From: UBA1140 sp964573285
GTDB lineage: Bacteria; Campylobacterota; Campylobacteria; Campylobacterales; Sulfurovaceae
NCBI GenBank assembly: GCA_964573285.1
Contig: CAZNJD010000084.1
Span: 1 to 64,000, forward strand
Length of the DNA stretch: 64,000 nucleotides
Direction of reading: 5' to 3'
The notes under the pieces are model-generated. The model saw only the letters and a program-made list of their open reading frames with translations, was not told the DNA's origin and searched no databases. A program made the translations under genes and the position numbers. Shown one piece after another: positions 51,834 to 60,693 of the stretch (within the stretch, counting starts at the first letter, position 1; every line of letters begins with the position of its first letter).

Positions 51834-52919
51834 ATGGGTATATTTATTGCATTTTTGATATTATCATTTTTAATATTTTTTCATGAACTAGGTCACTTTA
51901 CAGTGGCTAGACTTTTTGGTGTTCAGGTTGATGTATTTAGTATAGGATTTGGAAAAAAGGTTTATAGTAAACAGATAGGCAAAACTGAGTGGAGTTTATC
52001 TCTTATTCCATTAGGTGGATATGTTAAGATGAAAGGTCAAGATGATAGTGACCCAACTGCTGTAAATTATGATAGTGATAGCTATGGTAGCAAAACACCT
52101 TTGCAAAAGATAGGAATACTCTTAGCAGGACCTTTTGCAAATTTTTTAATGGCTTTTCTACTCTATTTTGGTGCATCACAGATAGGTACACCTCTCTCAC
52201 CACTATTTAACTATAGTCACTATATAGCTCCTATTGTTGGAGGTTTTTCTGATGACTCTCCTGCTAAATTAGCTGGATTAAAAGAGGGTGACAAGATACT
52301 CAAAATTAATAATACCCCAATAAAAACTTGGGAAGAGATAGGTAAAAATATCCAAAAACAAGGAGATAGTTTACACTTTACTGTATTAAGAGAGAATGGT
52401 GTTTTAGTAGATTTTGACCTTAAACCAATTATAAAAGAGCAAAAAAATAGATTTGGAGAGTTGGTTAAGCGAAAACTTATAGGAATAGCCCCTAAAGTTT
52501 CTAATGAAAAGTTATATTTTTCTCCTTTAGATGGATTATCATTTGCTTGGAATGAAACAGTTCATGCTTCTACAATGATTTTTCAAAGTGTTCAAAAATT
52601 AATTACAGGGGCAGTTCCTGCCAATCAGTTGGGTGGTGTTATATCTATTGTAGATATAACAGCAAAAGCTAGTCACTCAGGTATTTTGGCATTGCTATTT
52701 TTTACTGCACTTATCTCTGTAAACTTAGGAGTTTTGAACCTATTGCCAATACCTGCACTTGATGGTGGACATATTACATTTAATATATATGAGATGATAC
52801 GAGGCAAAGCCCCAAGTGAAGAGATAATGTACCGTTTAACCTTGCTAGGATGGGGGATTTTGCTCTCTCTTATGCTATTGGGATTATACAATGATATATA
52901 TAGAATGATATTAGGATGA
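51834..52919 (+). CDS. rseP: Site-2 protease RseP
   Basis: Intramembrane zinc metalloprotease that cleaves anti-sigma factors and signal-peptide remnants. The 361 residues show HELGH at 17-21 in the first helix, a single PDZ domain (about 110-200, SPAKLAGLKEGDKILKINN) and the conserved NLLPIPALDGGH near the C-terminus with the third zinc ligand. E. coli RseP has two PDZ domains, so this is the shorter form. First gene of a unit with yggS and the FIST kinase. Confidence 0.94.
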   Translation: MGIFIAFLILSFLIFFHELGHFTVARLFGVQVDVFSIGFGKKVYSKQIGKTEWSLSLIPLGGYVKMKGQDDSDPTAVNYDSDSYGSKTPLQKIGILLAGPFANFLMAFLLYFGASQIGTPLSPLFNYSHYIAPIVGGFSDDSPAKLAGLKEGDKILKINNTPIKTWEEIGKNIQKQGDSLHFTVLRENGVLVDFDLKPIIKEQKNRFGELVKRKLIGIAPKVSNEKLYFSPLDGLSFAWNETVHASTMIFQSVQKLITGAVPANQLGGVISIVDITAKASHSGILALLFFTALISVNLGVLNLLPIPALDGGHITFNIYEMIRGKAPSEEIMYRLTLLGWGILLSLMLLGLYNDIYRMILG

Positions 52920-52926
52920 TAATAAG

Positions 52927-53616
52927 ATGATAAAAACAAAAGAGATATTACGAAAAAATTTAGATGAAGTTATTTGGAATATAGAACAAGCTAGAGTTCA
53001 GGTTAGCCAACATCATATAGTTAAATTGGTAGCAGTGGGTAAATATAGTGATGAACAGAGTATTCAGACACTTTATGAATTAGGTCAAAGAGCTTTTGGT
53101 GAAAATCAAGTTCAACAGTTAGCAATTCGTATGCAAAATTTAGATGATTTCCCAATAGAGTGGCATATGTTAGGACATCTACAGAGTAACAAAATAAATA
53201 AACTCATAGAGCTAAAACCAACTCTATTACAATCACTTAATTCTATAAAGTTAGCTCAATCTTTAAACAATAGATTAGTTGAAAAAAATCAAACTATGAA
53301 TGCACTATTACAGATAAACTCTGCTAATGAAGAGAGTAAATCAGGTGTTAATATAGATAATGCAGTAGATATTTATCTACAAATTAGACAAGAGTGTCCA
53401 AATATAAATCTAAAAGGTGTCATGAGTATAGGTGCACACACAGAAGATATAAAAAAGATACAAAAAAGTTTTGAATTAACATATAATATATATGAAAAAT
53501 TAATAAAAAATGGTGCTTCAACCTGTTCTATGGGTATGAGTAATGATTATGAATTGGCGATTAAATGTGGTTCTAACCTCGTTCGTATCGGTTCAAAAAT
53601 ATTTAGAAAGAGATAA
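52927..53616 (+). CDS. yggS: Pyridoxal-phosphate homeostasis protein (YggS family)
   Basis: PLP-binding TIM-barrel protein that buffers vitamin B6 and amino-acid pools. The 229 residues show the PLP-lysine K39 in KLVAVGKYSDE, then GENQVQQ, IEWHMLGHLQSNK and the phosphate loop CSMGMSNDYELAIKCGSNLVRIGSKIF. It starts seven bases after rseP and ends two bases before the FIST-kinase gene, so all three are co-transcribed. Confidence 0.94.
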   Translation: MIKTKEILRKNLDEVIWNIEQARVQVSQHHIVKLVAVGKYSDEQSIQTLYELGQRAFGENQVQQLAIRMQNLDDFPIEWHMLGHLQSNKINKLIELKPTLLQSLNSIKLAQSLNNRLVEKNQTMNALLQINSANEESKSGVNIDNAVDIYLQIRQECPNINLKGVMSIGAHTEDIKKIQKSFELTYNIYEKLIKNGASTCSMGMSNDYELAIKCGSNLVRIGSKIFRKR

Positions 53617-53618
53617 CA

Positions 53619-55739
53619 ATGAGACAACTTGTACACTATTATAAAGATTTTAATAAGTTTAGAGATTGGTGTGAAGAACACAATATAAAAAATTCTGATA
53701 AACTACTAATTGAGATAAACTATCCAGATGATAATTATCTTAAACTAAAAGTTCTCTTGAAAGAGTTAAAGAGTAATTTTCCTGATGCAACAATAATTGG
53801 AATGCAAAGTTTTGCTAGTTTCAAAAATCATCAAATCTCAGATTTGAATAGAGACCCTATTATCTCTATTATGGAGTTTAAAACAAGTAGTATATCATCT
53901 ATGATTTTAGACTTTAGCAAAAATTATTTAGAAGAGGAGTTAGATAATTATAAAATTGATAAAAATTATATACAGAAATTTTTACAATCTGACACACAAG
54001 CTATTGAGATTTTGTCTAGTTTTAATAGTTCTAAAACAGCATCATTGATTAATACTATAGGAGAAGATTTTGGTCATCTTAAAATCTTTGGTGGAGGGGC
54101 TACTAGTAAAGCACACACTACACTCTCTACATTTGTTTTTCATAATGGTAAGATATATGACAAAGCTATAATATTAGTATTTTTACATGGAGAGAACTTA
54201 TCAGTTGAACTATATCAAGCATTTGATTGGAAACCAATAAGTAAAAAGAAAAAAATTACCAAAGCAGATAACTCTAATATATATATGATGGAAAATAATC
54301 CAGCATTAGATATATATAGAAAATATTTCCCAAATATTGAGACAGCCAAGTCGGTATTTTTACAAGTTCCATTATATATTACCAAAGGAAATATCTCTTA
54401 TACTGTTCATATTTTGGATACAGATACTGAAAAGCAGAGTATATTAACATCTCAACCACTACAAAAGGGGGATATTGTTCAACTCTCTATTGGTAATTAT
54501 AACACTATGATGAATAGAATTCAAGAGATTTATAATTTCTTGTCTCATACCCCTGCACAAGCTTTATGGATTGGAGCTTGTATCTCTTATGAGTATGGTT
54601 TTAGAATTCCTATCAAACATTATATATCAAATATCAAAACCAATAATCATATATTCGGATATACTACAAGTCAAGAGTATTTTAATGAGGAGAACCACCC
54701 TAATACTTTTCATAATCACACTTTTGTTATGGCTGCTATTAGTGAAGCCAATGATAAATATATAGATTTGGTAGAGTACAAAGATGATAATATCTCCCCT
54801 TTTGAAATAGCTAATAAAAATTTATACTCTATTATGCACAAAACAGCCAATGAGCTTAACCGTTTGACTGAAAATTTAGAGATTAGAGTAGAGCAGAGAA
54901 CCAAAGAGTTAAAAGATTTAAATGATGACTTACAAATTAGAATTGATGATGCTGTTAGGGAAGTGAAAAGACAAACAGCTATTATGAATCAGCAATCAAG
55001 ATTAGCATCTATGGGGGAGATATTGGAAAATATTGCTCATCAATGGAGACAACCACTCAACTCTGTATCTTGGATACTCAATGATATACGATTTAAATCA
55101 GAATTGGGCAAAAGAGATGAGATAGATATAGAGGAGGTTGCTTCCAAAATTAATAACTCTATACAGTTTTTATCTAATACTGTAGATGATTTTAGAAAAT
55201 TTGTTGATAAATCTGATATGGCTCAAACATTTAATCTTAAGACAACCATAGAGTCAACAATTAAAATTATTGAAGATACATTTAAACAATTGAATATACA
55301 AGTTGTATTAGATTGTGACAAAAATATTACCTATAAAGGGTATGAAAATGATATTAAACATACAGTTATGAACCTTATTAATAATGCTAGGGATGCATTT
55401 GAAGAGAAAGGGATAAAAAATGGTAAAATCAGTATCCGTGTATATCATGAAAAAGATGAACTAATTATTACGGTTCAAGATAATGCAGGTGGTATCCCTA
55501 AACCTATCTTAAAAAATATTTTTGAGCCATATTTTACTACTAAACATAAAACAAAAGGTACAGGACTTGGACTTTATATGAGTAAAAATATGATAGATAG
55601 AGTACATGGAACTATAGAGGCATTTAGTATTTTAAATAAAAAGACTACATTTGTTGTAAGACTTCCAGATGAGGGAGCAGAACCATCCTCTTTAGTTGTA
55701 AGAACAGAATATGAAGAAGAAGATATAGAAGAAGAGTGA
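53619..55739 (+). CDS. FIST-domain histidine kinase
   Basis: Predicted cytoplasmic sensor kinase of 706 residues without a transmembrane segment. The N-terminal about 380 residues match FIST N and C sensor domains (VSIMEF-like strand, FGGGATSKAHTTLSTFVFHNGK, then LWIGACISYEYGF), thought to bind small molecules such as amino acids. A coiled coil (about 405-465) leads to the phosphoacceptor His474 in NIAHQWRQPLN and a HATPase domain with NLINNARDAF, DNAGGIP and GTGLGLYMSK. No response regulator is adjacent; it probably works with an orphan regulator. Co-transcribed with rseP and yggS. Confidence 0.87.
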   Translation: MRQLVHYYKDFNKFRDWCEEHNIKNSDKLLIEINYPDDNYLKLKVLLKELKSNFPDATIIGMQSFASFKNHQISDLNRDPIISIMEFKTSSISSMILDFSKNYLEEELDNYKIDKNYIQKFLQSDTQAIEILSSFNSSKTASLINTIGEDFGHLKIFGGGATSKAHTTLSTFVFHNGKIYDKAIILVFLHGENLSVELYQAFDWKPISKKKKITKADNSNIYMMENNPALDIYRKYFPNIETAKSVFLQVPLYITKGNISYTVHILDTDTEKQSILTSQPLQKGDIVQLSIGNYNTMMNRIQEIYNFLSHTPAQALWIGACISYEYGFRIPIKHYISNIKTNNHIFGYTTSQEYFNEENHPNTFHNHTFVMAAISEANDKYIDLVEYKDDNISPFEIANKNLYSIMHKTANELNRLTENLEIRVEQRTKELKDLNDDLQIRIDDAVREVKRQTAIMNQQSRLASMGEILENIAHQWRQPLNSVSWILNDIRFKSELGKRDEIDIEEVASKINNSIQFLSNTVDDFRKFVDKSDMAQTFNLKTTIESTIKIIEDTFKQLNIQVVLDCDKNITYKGYENDIKHTVMNLINNARDAFEEKGIKNGKISIRVYHEKDELIITVQDNAGGIPKPILKNIFEPYFTTKHKTKGTGLGLYMSKNMIDRVHGTIEAFSILNKKTTFVVRLPDEGAEPSSLVVRTEYEEEDIEEE

Positions 55740-55741
55740 TA

Positions 55742-55763
55742 GTGTGGGTTTTATAACCCATAC
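55742..55763. terminator. Hairpin between FIST kinase and argC
   Basis: Nine-pair stem with one G-U wobble and a TTAT loop (GTGTGGGTT/AACCCATAC) in the convergent gap; no U-tract. Confidence 0.4.
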
Positions 55764-56770
55764 TACGGTAGATATGATATTGTAGGTATCCCCATTCCTT
55801 CATCAAATCCACACATTAAATTTGCTGCAACCATAGCTTGTGAACTTGCCCCACGCAATAGATTGTCAATAGCAGAACTAACAAAAAGTGCATTATCATT
55901 TTTAGATGCAAATATATCACAAAAGTGAGTTCCTGCTGTACTCTTAATATCTACAGGTTTCTCTCTAATACGAATAAAGGAGTCATCTTTATAATGATTT
56001 TGCAGAATTTCAAGTGGCTCAATATCCTCTTTTAGAACAGCATAAATAGATACCAATTCACCTCTAGTTGCAGGGATTAGATGAGGTACAAAATTAACAC
56101 TCATTTTGACATTATGAATTTTTTCTATTTTTTGTGCTATCTCTGGAGCATGTCTATGTTTGAGAGGATTATAAGCGAAGATATTATCATTGATATTTAC
56201 AAAATGTGTAGTCTCTGATAGCTTTTTACCTGCACCACTTACTCCTGATTTAGCATCTACAAATAGAGGTATAGAGGTATCAATATATGGAATAAAAGGT
56301 AATATTCCCAAAAGTGTAGCGGTAGGATAACATCCTGGACCTGCTACTAGTTTAGCCGTTTTTAACTCTTCTCTATAATACTCAATCAGACCATAAACAG
56401 CATTACCCAAATTATCTTTATCTTCATGTTTACAGTAGTGCTTTTCATAAGTATCTAAATCTAAACGATAATCAGCCGATAGGTCAACTACCTTGACCCC
56501 TTGTTTTATCAAATCTCTAGCAAATCCCATTGATGCTTTGTGTGGAAGTGCTAAAAAAACTAGTTCACACTTTTCTACTACAGATTTGACGGTAGCTTTC
56601 TCAACAGGATAGCTAATTACATCTACTAATGATGGGTGTATCTGCTCTATCACCGTATCCCCTGTGGTAGTTGCTAAATATTTCAGTATAAATCTTGGGT
56701 GATTGATAAGCATTTTAATAAGTTCCAAACCAGTATATCCACTAGCTCCAACTATACCAACACTTATCAT
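55763..56770 (-). CDS. argC: N-acetyl-gamma-glutamyl-phosphate reductase
   Basis: NADPH-dependent arginine-synthesis enzyme reducing N-acetylglutamyl phosphate to the semialdehyde. The 335 residues show the Rossmann motif GIVGASGYTGLEL (5-17), ALPHKASM, the catalytic Cys147 in GPGCYPTA and the C-terminal FVPHLIPATRGEL. Length is normal. It shares one base with the end of greA upstream, so the two are co-transcribed. Another likely arginine-pathway gene, an N-acetylglutamate synthase-like protein, is at 60217. Confidence 0.96.
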   Translation of the reverse strand: MISVGIVGASGYTGLELIKMLINHPRFILKYLATTTGDTVIEQIHPSLVDVISYPVEKATVKSVVEKCELVFLALPHKASMGFARDLIKQGVKVVDLSADYRLDLDTYEKHYCKHEDKDNLGNAVYGLIEYYREELKTAKLVAGPGCYPTATLLGILPFIPYIDTSIPLFVDAKSGVSGAGKKLSETTHFVNINDNIFAYNPLKHRHAPEIAQKIEKIHNVKMSVNFVPHLIPATRGELVSIYAVLKEDIEPLEILQNHYKDDSFIRIREKPVDIKSTAGTHFCDIFASKNDNALFVSSAIDNLLRGASSQAMVAANLMCGFDEGMGIPTISYLP

Positions 56771-57252
56771 TATATCTTATCCATACACGAAATATTTTCT
56801 ATATCAAAAACCTTTTTACCATTAGGAAGATTAATCTCAACCTCATCACCCTCTTCCTTGCCTAATAGTGCCTTGCCCATAGGAGAACCAATAGAGATTA
56901 GACCTTTCTCTGGGTTTGACTCTTGAGAACCCACAATACTATAACATATTTCACTATCATCTTCTTGGTCAATTAGTTCAACTTTTGAACCAAAACTAAC
57001 TCTTTTGTGAGGTAAACAAACAGGGTCAATCACATGAGCTCTAGCAACCAAATCGGTTAAGTCCAAAATTCTAGCTTCCATTAAACCTTGTTTATCTTTC
57101 GCAGCATGATATTCAGCATTCTCTTTTAGGTCACCTAACTCTCTAGCAGTATCAATTACTTTTGCTATTTTAGCTCTCTCTACAGTTTTTAGTAGTTCTA
57201 ACTCTTTTGATAATCTATCAAATGTTGTTTTTAACATTGGTTCTTTTTGCAT
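56770..57252 (-). CDS. greA: Transcript cleavage factor GreA
   Basis: Rescues backtracked RNA polymerase by stimulating RNA cleavage. The 160 residues comprise an N-terminal coiled coil whose tip bears the acidic pair D41 and E44 in ELGDLKENAEYHAAKDK, and a C-terminal FKBP-like domain with SPMGKALLGKEEGDEVEI. Length and residue numbering match the family. The reverse-strand promoter TGA-TATAAT lies 38 bases upstream. Confidence 0.96.
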   Translation of the reverse strand: MQKEPMLKTTFDRLSKELELLKTVERAKIAKVIDTARELGDLKENAEYHAAKDKQGLMEARILDLTDLVARAHVIDPVCLPHKRVSFGSKVELIDQEDDSEICYSIVGSQESNPEKGLISIGSPMGKALLGKEEGDEVEINLPNGKKVFDIENISCMDKI

Positions 57253-57289
57253 GGATATTCCCTTTTCTAATATGATTTTAATTTAGGGT

Positions 57290-57295
57290 ATTATA
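57290..57295 (-). promoter_or_regulatory. -10 promoter of greA-argC
   Basis: Reverse-strand TGTGA-TATAAT in the divergent gap upstream of greA. Confidence 0.45.
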
Positions 57296-57349
57296 TCACA
57301 GCTATACTTTTTTATAATCTGTATAATTATTCATTTAACTTTAAAATGA

Positions 57350-57355
57350 TATAAT
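57350..57355 (+). promoter_or_regulatory. -10 promoter of the 57394 gene
   Basis: ATGA-TATAAT, 39 bases before the ATG at 57394. Confidence 0.4.
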
Positions 57356-57393
57356 ATTAATTAAAATTTATTTTAATTAAAGAAAGAACTATT

Positions 57394-57765
57394 ATGGAAA
57401 CACTAATACATGACCCTTATCTAAATACTGTCAAAAGAAGCTTAGAAGATAAGAAATATAAAGAGTTACAAGTTAAGAAGAGAACTCAAGTGGATAATTT
57501 TTTGAAAAAGAAGTTTGAGATAACAGATTATATACAACTTCCAGAAGGAGTAGCAAATATGCTATTTTTTATAGCATTTTTAGTTGTTCCATATATAGTT
57601 GGTATAAGTTTTATATTTATTGTCATTGCAAGAGCTAGTTTAGATACCTTTTGGGAAATAAATATTAATGAGTATTCTGTTTATTGGGCTATAGGATATG
57701 AGGTGATAGCCTCTTTTTTACTTTTTATTATTATCAAAAGTGCTATCACCTTTAGGAAATTATAA
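57394..57765 (+). CDS. Hypothetical two-helix membrane protein
   Basis: Not recognised. The 123 residues consist of a basic, soluble N-terminal 45 residues (NTVKRSLEDKKYKELQVKK) followed by two transmembrane helices (about 52-78 and 95-118). The short acidic loop between them is probably periplasmic, and the N-terminal part cytoplasmic. AAAGAAAGAAC lies ahead of the ATG with a modest ribosome-binding site. Divergent from greA and convergent with the four-helix protein; single-gene unit. Confidence 0.6.
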   Translation: METLIHDPYLNTVKRSLEDKKYKELQVKKRTQVDNFLKKKFEITDYIQLPEGVANMLFFIAFLVVPYIVGISFIFIVIARASLDTFWEININEYSVYWAIGYEVIASFLLFIIIKSAITFRKL

Positions 57766-57766
57766 A

Positions 57767-58588
57767 TTATCTAATATGTTCTAATGCCTCTTCCATTAAA
57801 GCTATATGGTAGTTTTCTTGGTTATTAATAAATGTAAAAAATGATGCAAAATATTCAGAACTACTACTCACCGCCTCTGCTAATCTTTTACACTCCTCTT
57901 TTGCTCCTATCTCTTCTTGGATACCATCTTTTAGGAACTGTTCTAAGTTATCAAATTTATAAATCTCTTCCATTAATCCTCTAGGCACTCCCAAAATTCC
58001 CATATCTGCCATCATCTGTCCAAAACTTCGTAAGTGAAAGAATGACTCATCTATTAGGATTTGAAATATACGGTTTAAAAAAGCATTACTACTATTTGCT
58101 TTGGAGTAGTTATATACCATAATTAATTCATACTCTTTATATGTCTCTTCAAATAAAAATATAGTTAGTGCATCTCTTGCTTCTTGGGTCAACTCAACAT
58201 TAGGATACTCTCTATTGGTATCAAAAGATCCTTCTACATTCTCTTGGGGTAACTGTTGTATTGAAGATTTAATATAGATTAAATCACTAAGCATTCTAAA
58301 TGTTATATTTGTATCTGTGCATTTTTCTAATTTACTCTCTATAGAGTTAATTCTCTCTATAAGATTATTATACATATCAGATATTTGGGTTACTTTTATC
58401 GGTATTTGATTTACATTATAAGTATAATCTTCCTCTCTTTTTATAAAATCATTCTCTAGCCAAGTTAGATGTCTGAAAAAGATATTGGCATACTCATATA
58501 AACTCTCTCTGCTTTTTGTTTGTGACATAAATCCTGTAAATTGTGTAGCTAAAAATAGTTCATGAACTTCTTGAAATAGTTTATGCAT
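57767..58588 (-). CDS. Putative ferritin-like helical protein next to a NifU-like scaffold
   Basis: A 273-residue soluble, nearly all-helical protein with no signal peptide. Its C-terminal half carries acidic/His motifs of a ferritin-like bundle: FEETYKEYE (146-154), ESFFH (E181, H185), QEEIGAKEE (224-232) and ENYH (E258, H261, an ExxH pair). A di-iron or iron-holding site is possible, but helix spacing was not verified. The gene overlaps the upstream NifU-like gene by eight bases, tying it to iron-sulfur cluster assembly. If not ferritin-like, it may simply be a helical partner of the scaffold. Confidence 0.6.
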   Translation of the reverse strand: MHKLFQEVHELFLATQFTGFMSQTKSRESLYEYANIFFRHLTWLENDFIKREEDYTYNVNQIPIKVTQISDMYNNLIERINSIESKLEKCTDTNITFRMLSDLIYIKSSIQQLPQENVEGSFDTNREYPNVELTQEARDALTIFLFEETYKEYELIMVYNYSKANSSNAFLNRIFQILIDESFFHLRSFGQMMADMGILGVPRGLMEEIYKFDNLEQFLKDGIQEEIGAKEECKRLAEAVSSSSEYFASFFTFINNQENYHIALMEEALEHIR

Positions 58589-59030
58589 TTTGTTTCTCCT
58601 CTTTTGGTGTACAGTCTGTTGAAATTTTATAGCTTATCATTGGGAAATCGCTATCTCTTTGTCTAGCTTTATAAGTATCTATAGATGCTTGAAGTGCAAG
58701 AGCCACCATTTCTGAACAAGCAGCATCTTCAGGTGGAACGCTATCTAGCATTCCTAAAGTGATAGATATTAACTCTTCTGCTCTACTAAATGTAACTCCT
58801 TTAGCTTCTGAGGTGATAATAGAACCAGCTACAATAGTAGTAGTACATCCAATAGCTTGAAATTTAATATCTTCTATTATTGGTTCATCTTCCTCTTTGA
58901 CTTTTAGATATATGGCTACTTTTTCCCCATTGAGTGGATTTTTCCCTATCCCTGTTGCATCACTATTTTCTATTTCACCATAGTTTTGTGGATTCATCAT
59001 ATGCTTCATAAGTTGTGCATCTGCGTTCAT
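58581..59030 (-). CDS. NifU/IscU-like iron-sulfur scaffold, variant
   Basis: A 149-residue protein of the IscU/NifU N-terminal family. Start is the ATG at 59028-59030, preceded by AAAGG; an upstream in-frame ATG adds 16 residues without family likeness. The usual first cluster ligand in NP-x-CGD is replaced: the sequence reads NPLNGEK, so Cys is Asn34 and the following Asp is Glu36. The second and third ligands remain (Cys62 in AIGCTTTIVAGS, Cys105 in AACSEM), with an extra Cys140 near the C-terminus. It may carry cluster or iron differently. Overlaps the ferritin-like gene by eight bases. Confidence 0.82.
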   Translation of the reverse strand: MNADAQLMKHMMNPQNYGEIENSDATGIGKNPLNGEKVAIYLKVKEEDEPIIEDIKFQAIGCTTTIVAGSIITSEAKGVTFSRAEELISITLGMLDSVPPEDAACSEMVALALQASIDTYKARQRDSDFPMISYKISTDCTPKEEKQNA

Positions 59031-59109
59031 ATTTAACCTTTTTTTATTTTTTTGGCGATTATAGCAAAAATATATCAATTTATATATAAAGGATTTGTGT
59101 TAAAATAGG

Positions 59110-59115
59110 TATAAT
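59110..59115 (+). promoter_or_regulatory. -10 promoter of the lptA-mrdA operon
   Basis: TAGG-TATAAT, 36 bases before the lptA ATG. Confidence 0.45.
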
Positions 59116-59150
59116 AACAAAAAAATCAGAAACTATATTAGGAACTGTTT

Positions 59151-59615
59151 ATGAAGAAGATATATTTACTTATTTTTATAAATCTAACGATTTTCTTAAA
59201 TGCCGAGCAGGTTGATATTCAAGCAGACCATTTTTATGCTAATGATATATCCAAAGTTGCTTATTTTGAGGGTAATGCTAAAATCAAACAAGGTGCTAAC
59301 TTTTTTAATGCTTCTAAAATAGTAGTTCATTTTAATAATAAGAAGAAAGCAATTAAATATGAGGCATCTGGTAGTGTTATATTTGATATAACTGAGAAAG
59401 GGATACACTATAAAGGTAAAGCAGAGCGAATAACTTATTCACCAAATAGTTCACAATACTATTTTATGGGTGCTGTTATTTTAAAAGATTTAACTAATAA
59501 TAGAAAAATAGAAGCCCAAAGTATCTCATTAGATTTGAAAACAGGTTTGGCTGATATTAAGGGTGATAAGAAAAAACCAGTACGATTTATATTTGAAATA
59601 GAGGATAGAAAATAG
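59151..59615 (+). CDS. lptA: Lipopolysaccharide transport periplasmic protein LptA
   Basis: Forms the beta-jellyroll bridge that carries lipopolysaccharide across the periplasm. The 154 residues have a signal peptide (about 1-18) and the OstA-fold pattern: VDIQADHFYANDISKVAYFEG, NAKIKQGANFFNASKIVVHF, GKAERITYSPNSSQYYFMG and a final IEAQSISLDLKTGLADIKG. lptC, usually just upstream, is absent here; the operon starts with lptA. The stop codon overlaps the GTG start of engB. Confidence 0.88.
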   Translation: MKKIYLLIFINLTIFLNAEQVDIQADHFYANDISKVAYFEGNAKIKQGANFFNASKIVVHFNNKKKAIKYEASGSVIFDITEKGIHYKGKAERITYSPNSSQYYFMGAVILKDLTNNRKIEAQSISLDLKTGLADIKGDKKKPVRFIFEIEDRK

Positions 59616-60229
59616 TGATACCAAGAATTGTAAATGCAGATTTTATAAAATCTGCACAGGCATTAGGGGATAGTGTAGAAGATACCATAAGTGAAGTGGT
59701 ATTTTTGGGTCGTTCAAATGTGGGGAAAAGTTCAACTATAAATGGATTAACTAATCGTAAAAAATTAGCTAAAAGTTCAGCAACACCAGGAAAAACACAG
59801 CTGATTAATTTTTTTGATATACGATATAAGTATGATGATAGAGATTGGAATATTCGTTTTGTGGATTTGCCAGGGTTTGGTTATGCCAAAGTATCCAAAG
59901 ATTTGAAATCTCTTTGGCAGAGGAATTTAGTTGACTTTATCAAACATAGAGTCTCTATTCGTGTGTTTATTCACTTGCGAGATGCACGACATACTTCTGC
60001 ACAGATAGATAAAGATGTGCAGAAATATGTATCAGAGTTTATTCGTGGAGATCAATTATATCTTAATGTTTTTACTAAGATAGATAAACTTAATCAAAAA
60101 GAGAGAAATGCACTAAAAAGAGAGTATCCCAATGCTATTACAATAAGTAATCTTAAACGAAATGGATATGATAGAGTACATCAAAAAATATTTGAGCATA
60201 TATTTGGAATAGATGAATGGTACAATTAG
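59615..60229 (+). CDS. engB: Ribosome-biogenesis GTPase EngB (YsxC/YihA)
   Basis: Essential GTPase in assembly of the large ribosomal subunit. The 204 residues show G1 GRSNVGKS (32-39), switch region SSATPGKTQLINFF, G3 DLPGFGYA and G4 TKIDKL. The GTG start shares one base with the lptA stop (TAGTG), so translation is coupled. It overlaps the acetyltransferase gene by 13 bases. Confidence 0.95.
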   Translation: MIPRIVNADFIKSAQALGDSVEDTISEVVFLGRSNVGKSSTINGLTNRKKLAKSSATPGKTQLINFFDIRYKYDDRDWNIRFVDLPGFGYAKVSKDLKSLWQRNLVDFIKHRVSIRVFIHLRDARHTSAQIDKDVQKYVSEFIRGDQLYLNVFTKIDKLNQKERNALKREYPNAITISNLKRNGYDRVHQKIFEHIFGIDEWYN

Positions 60230-60693
60230 TTAAAGCTAAACTATCTGACATTCCTGCAATGCAAGAGTTGGTTATTCAAGAGGTGCAAGATGGTATTATA
60301 TTACAAAGAAGTGAAGATGAGGTCTCAACCAATATTCGTTCTTATGTTTTAGCTAAATATGGAGATAAAATTGTAGGATATGGTGCTTTACATATACACT
60401 CTATGCGTTTAGCTGAGATACGAAGTTTAGTTGTTGATAGTAAATATAGAGGTCAAAATATTGGAAAAGATATTGTAAATTTTTCACTATCAGAAGCAAA
60501 AGAGTTAGGAGTTAGTCAAGAAGTATTAGTATTAACTTATCTAGCTGATTTTTTTAAAAAGATAGGTTTTGTAGAAATTCCAAAAGAGACTATTCCTGAG
60601 CATAAGATTTGGGCTGATTGTATTAAATGTATCCATTTCCCAGTCTGCAATGAGATTTCATTGGTTTATAAATTAGGTAAATTTGATGAATAG
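60217..60693 (+). CDS. GNAT acetyltransferase, N-acetylglutamate synthase-like
   Basis: A 158-residue GNAT protein. The acetyl-CoA binding strand-loop reads EIRSLVVDSKYRGQNIGKDI, with the Q/RxxG/A-type pyrophosphate loop, and a C-terminal DCIKCIHFPVCNE cysteine cluster follows. Short stand-alone GNAT proteins of this type act as N-acetylglutamate synthase, the first arginine step, in Campylobacterota, and argC in the same window fits that. It overlaps engB by 13 bases and the next membrane protein gene by eight. Confidence 0.78.
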   Translation: MVQLVKAKLSDIPAMQELVIQEVQDGIILQRSEDEVSTNIRSYVLAKYGDKIVGYGALHIHSMRLAEIRSLVVDSKYRGQNIGKDIVNFSLSEAKELGVSQEVLVLTYLADFFKKIGFVEIPKETIPEHKIWADCIKCIHFPVCNEISLVYKLGKFDE

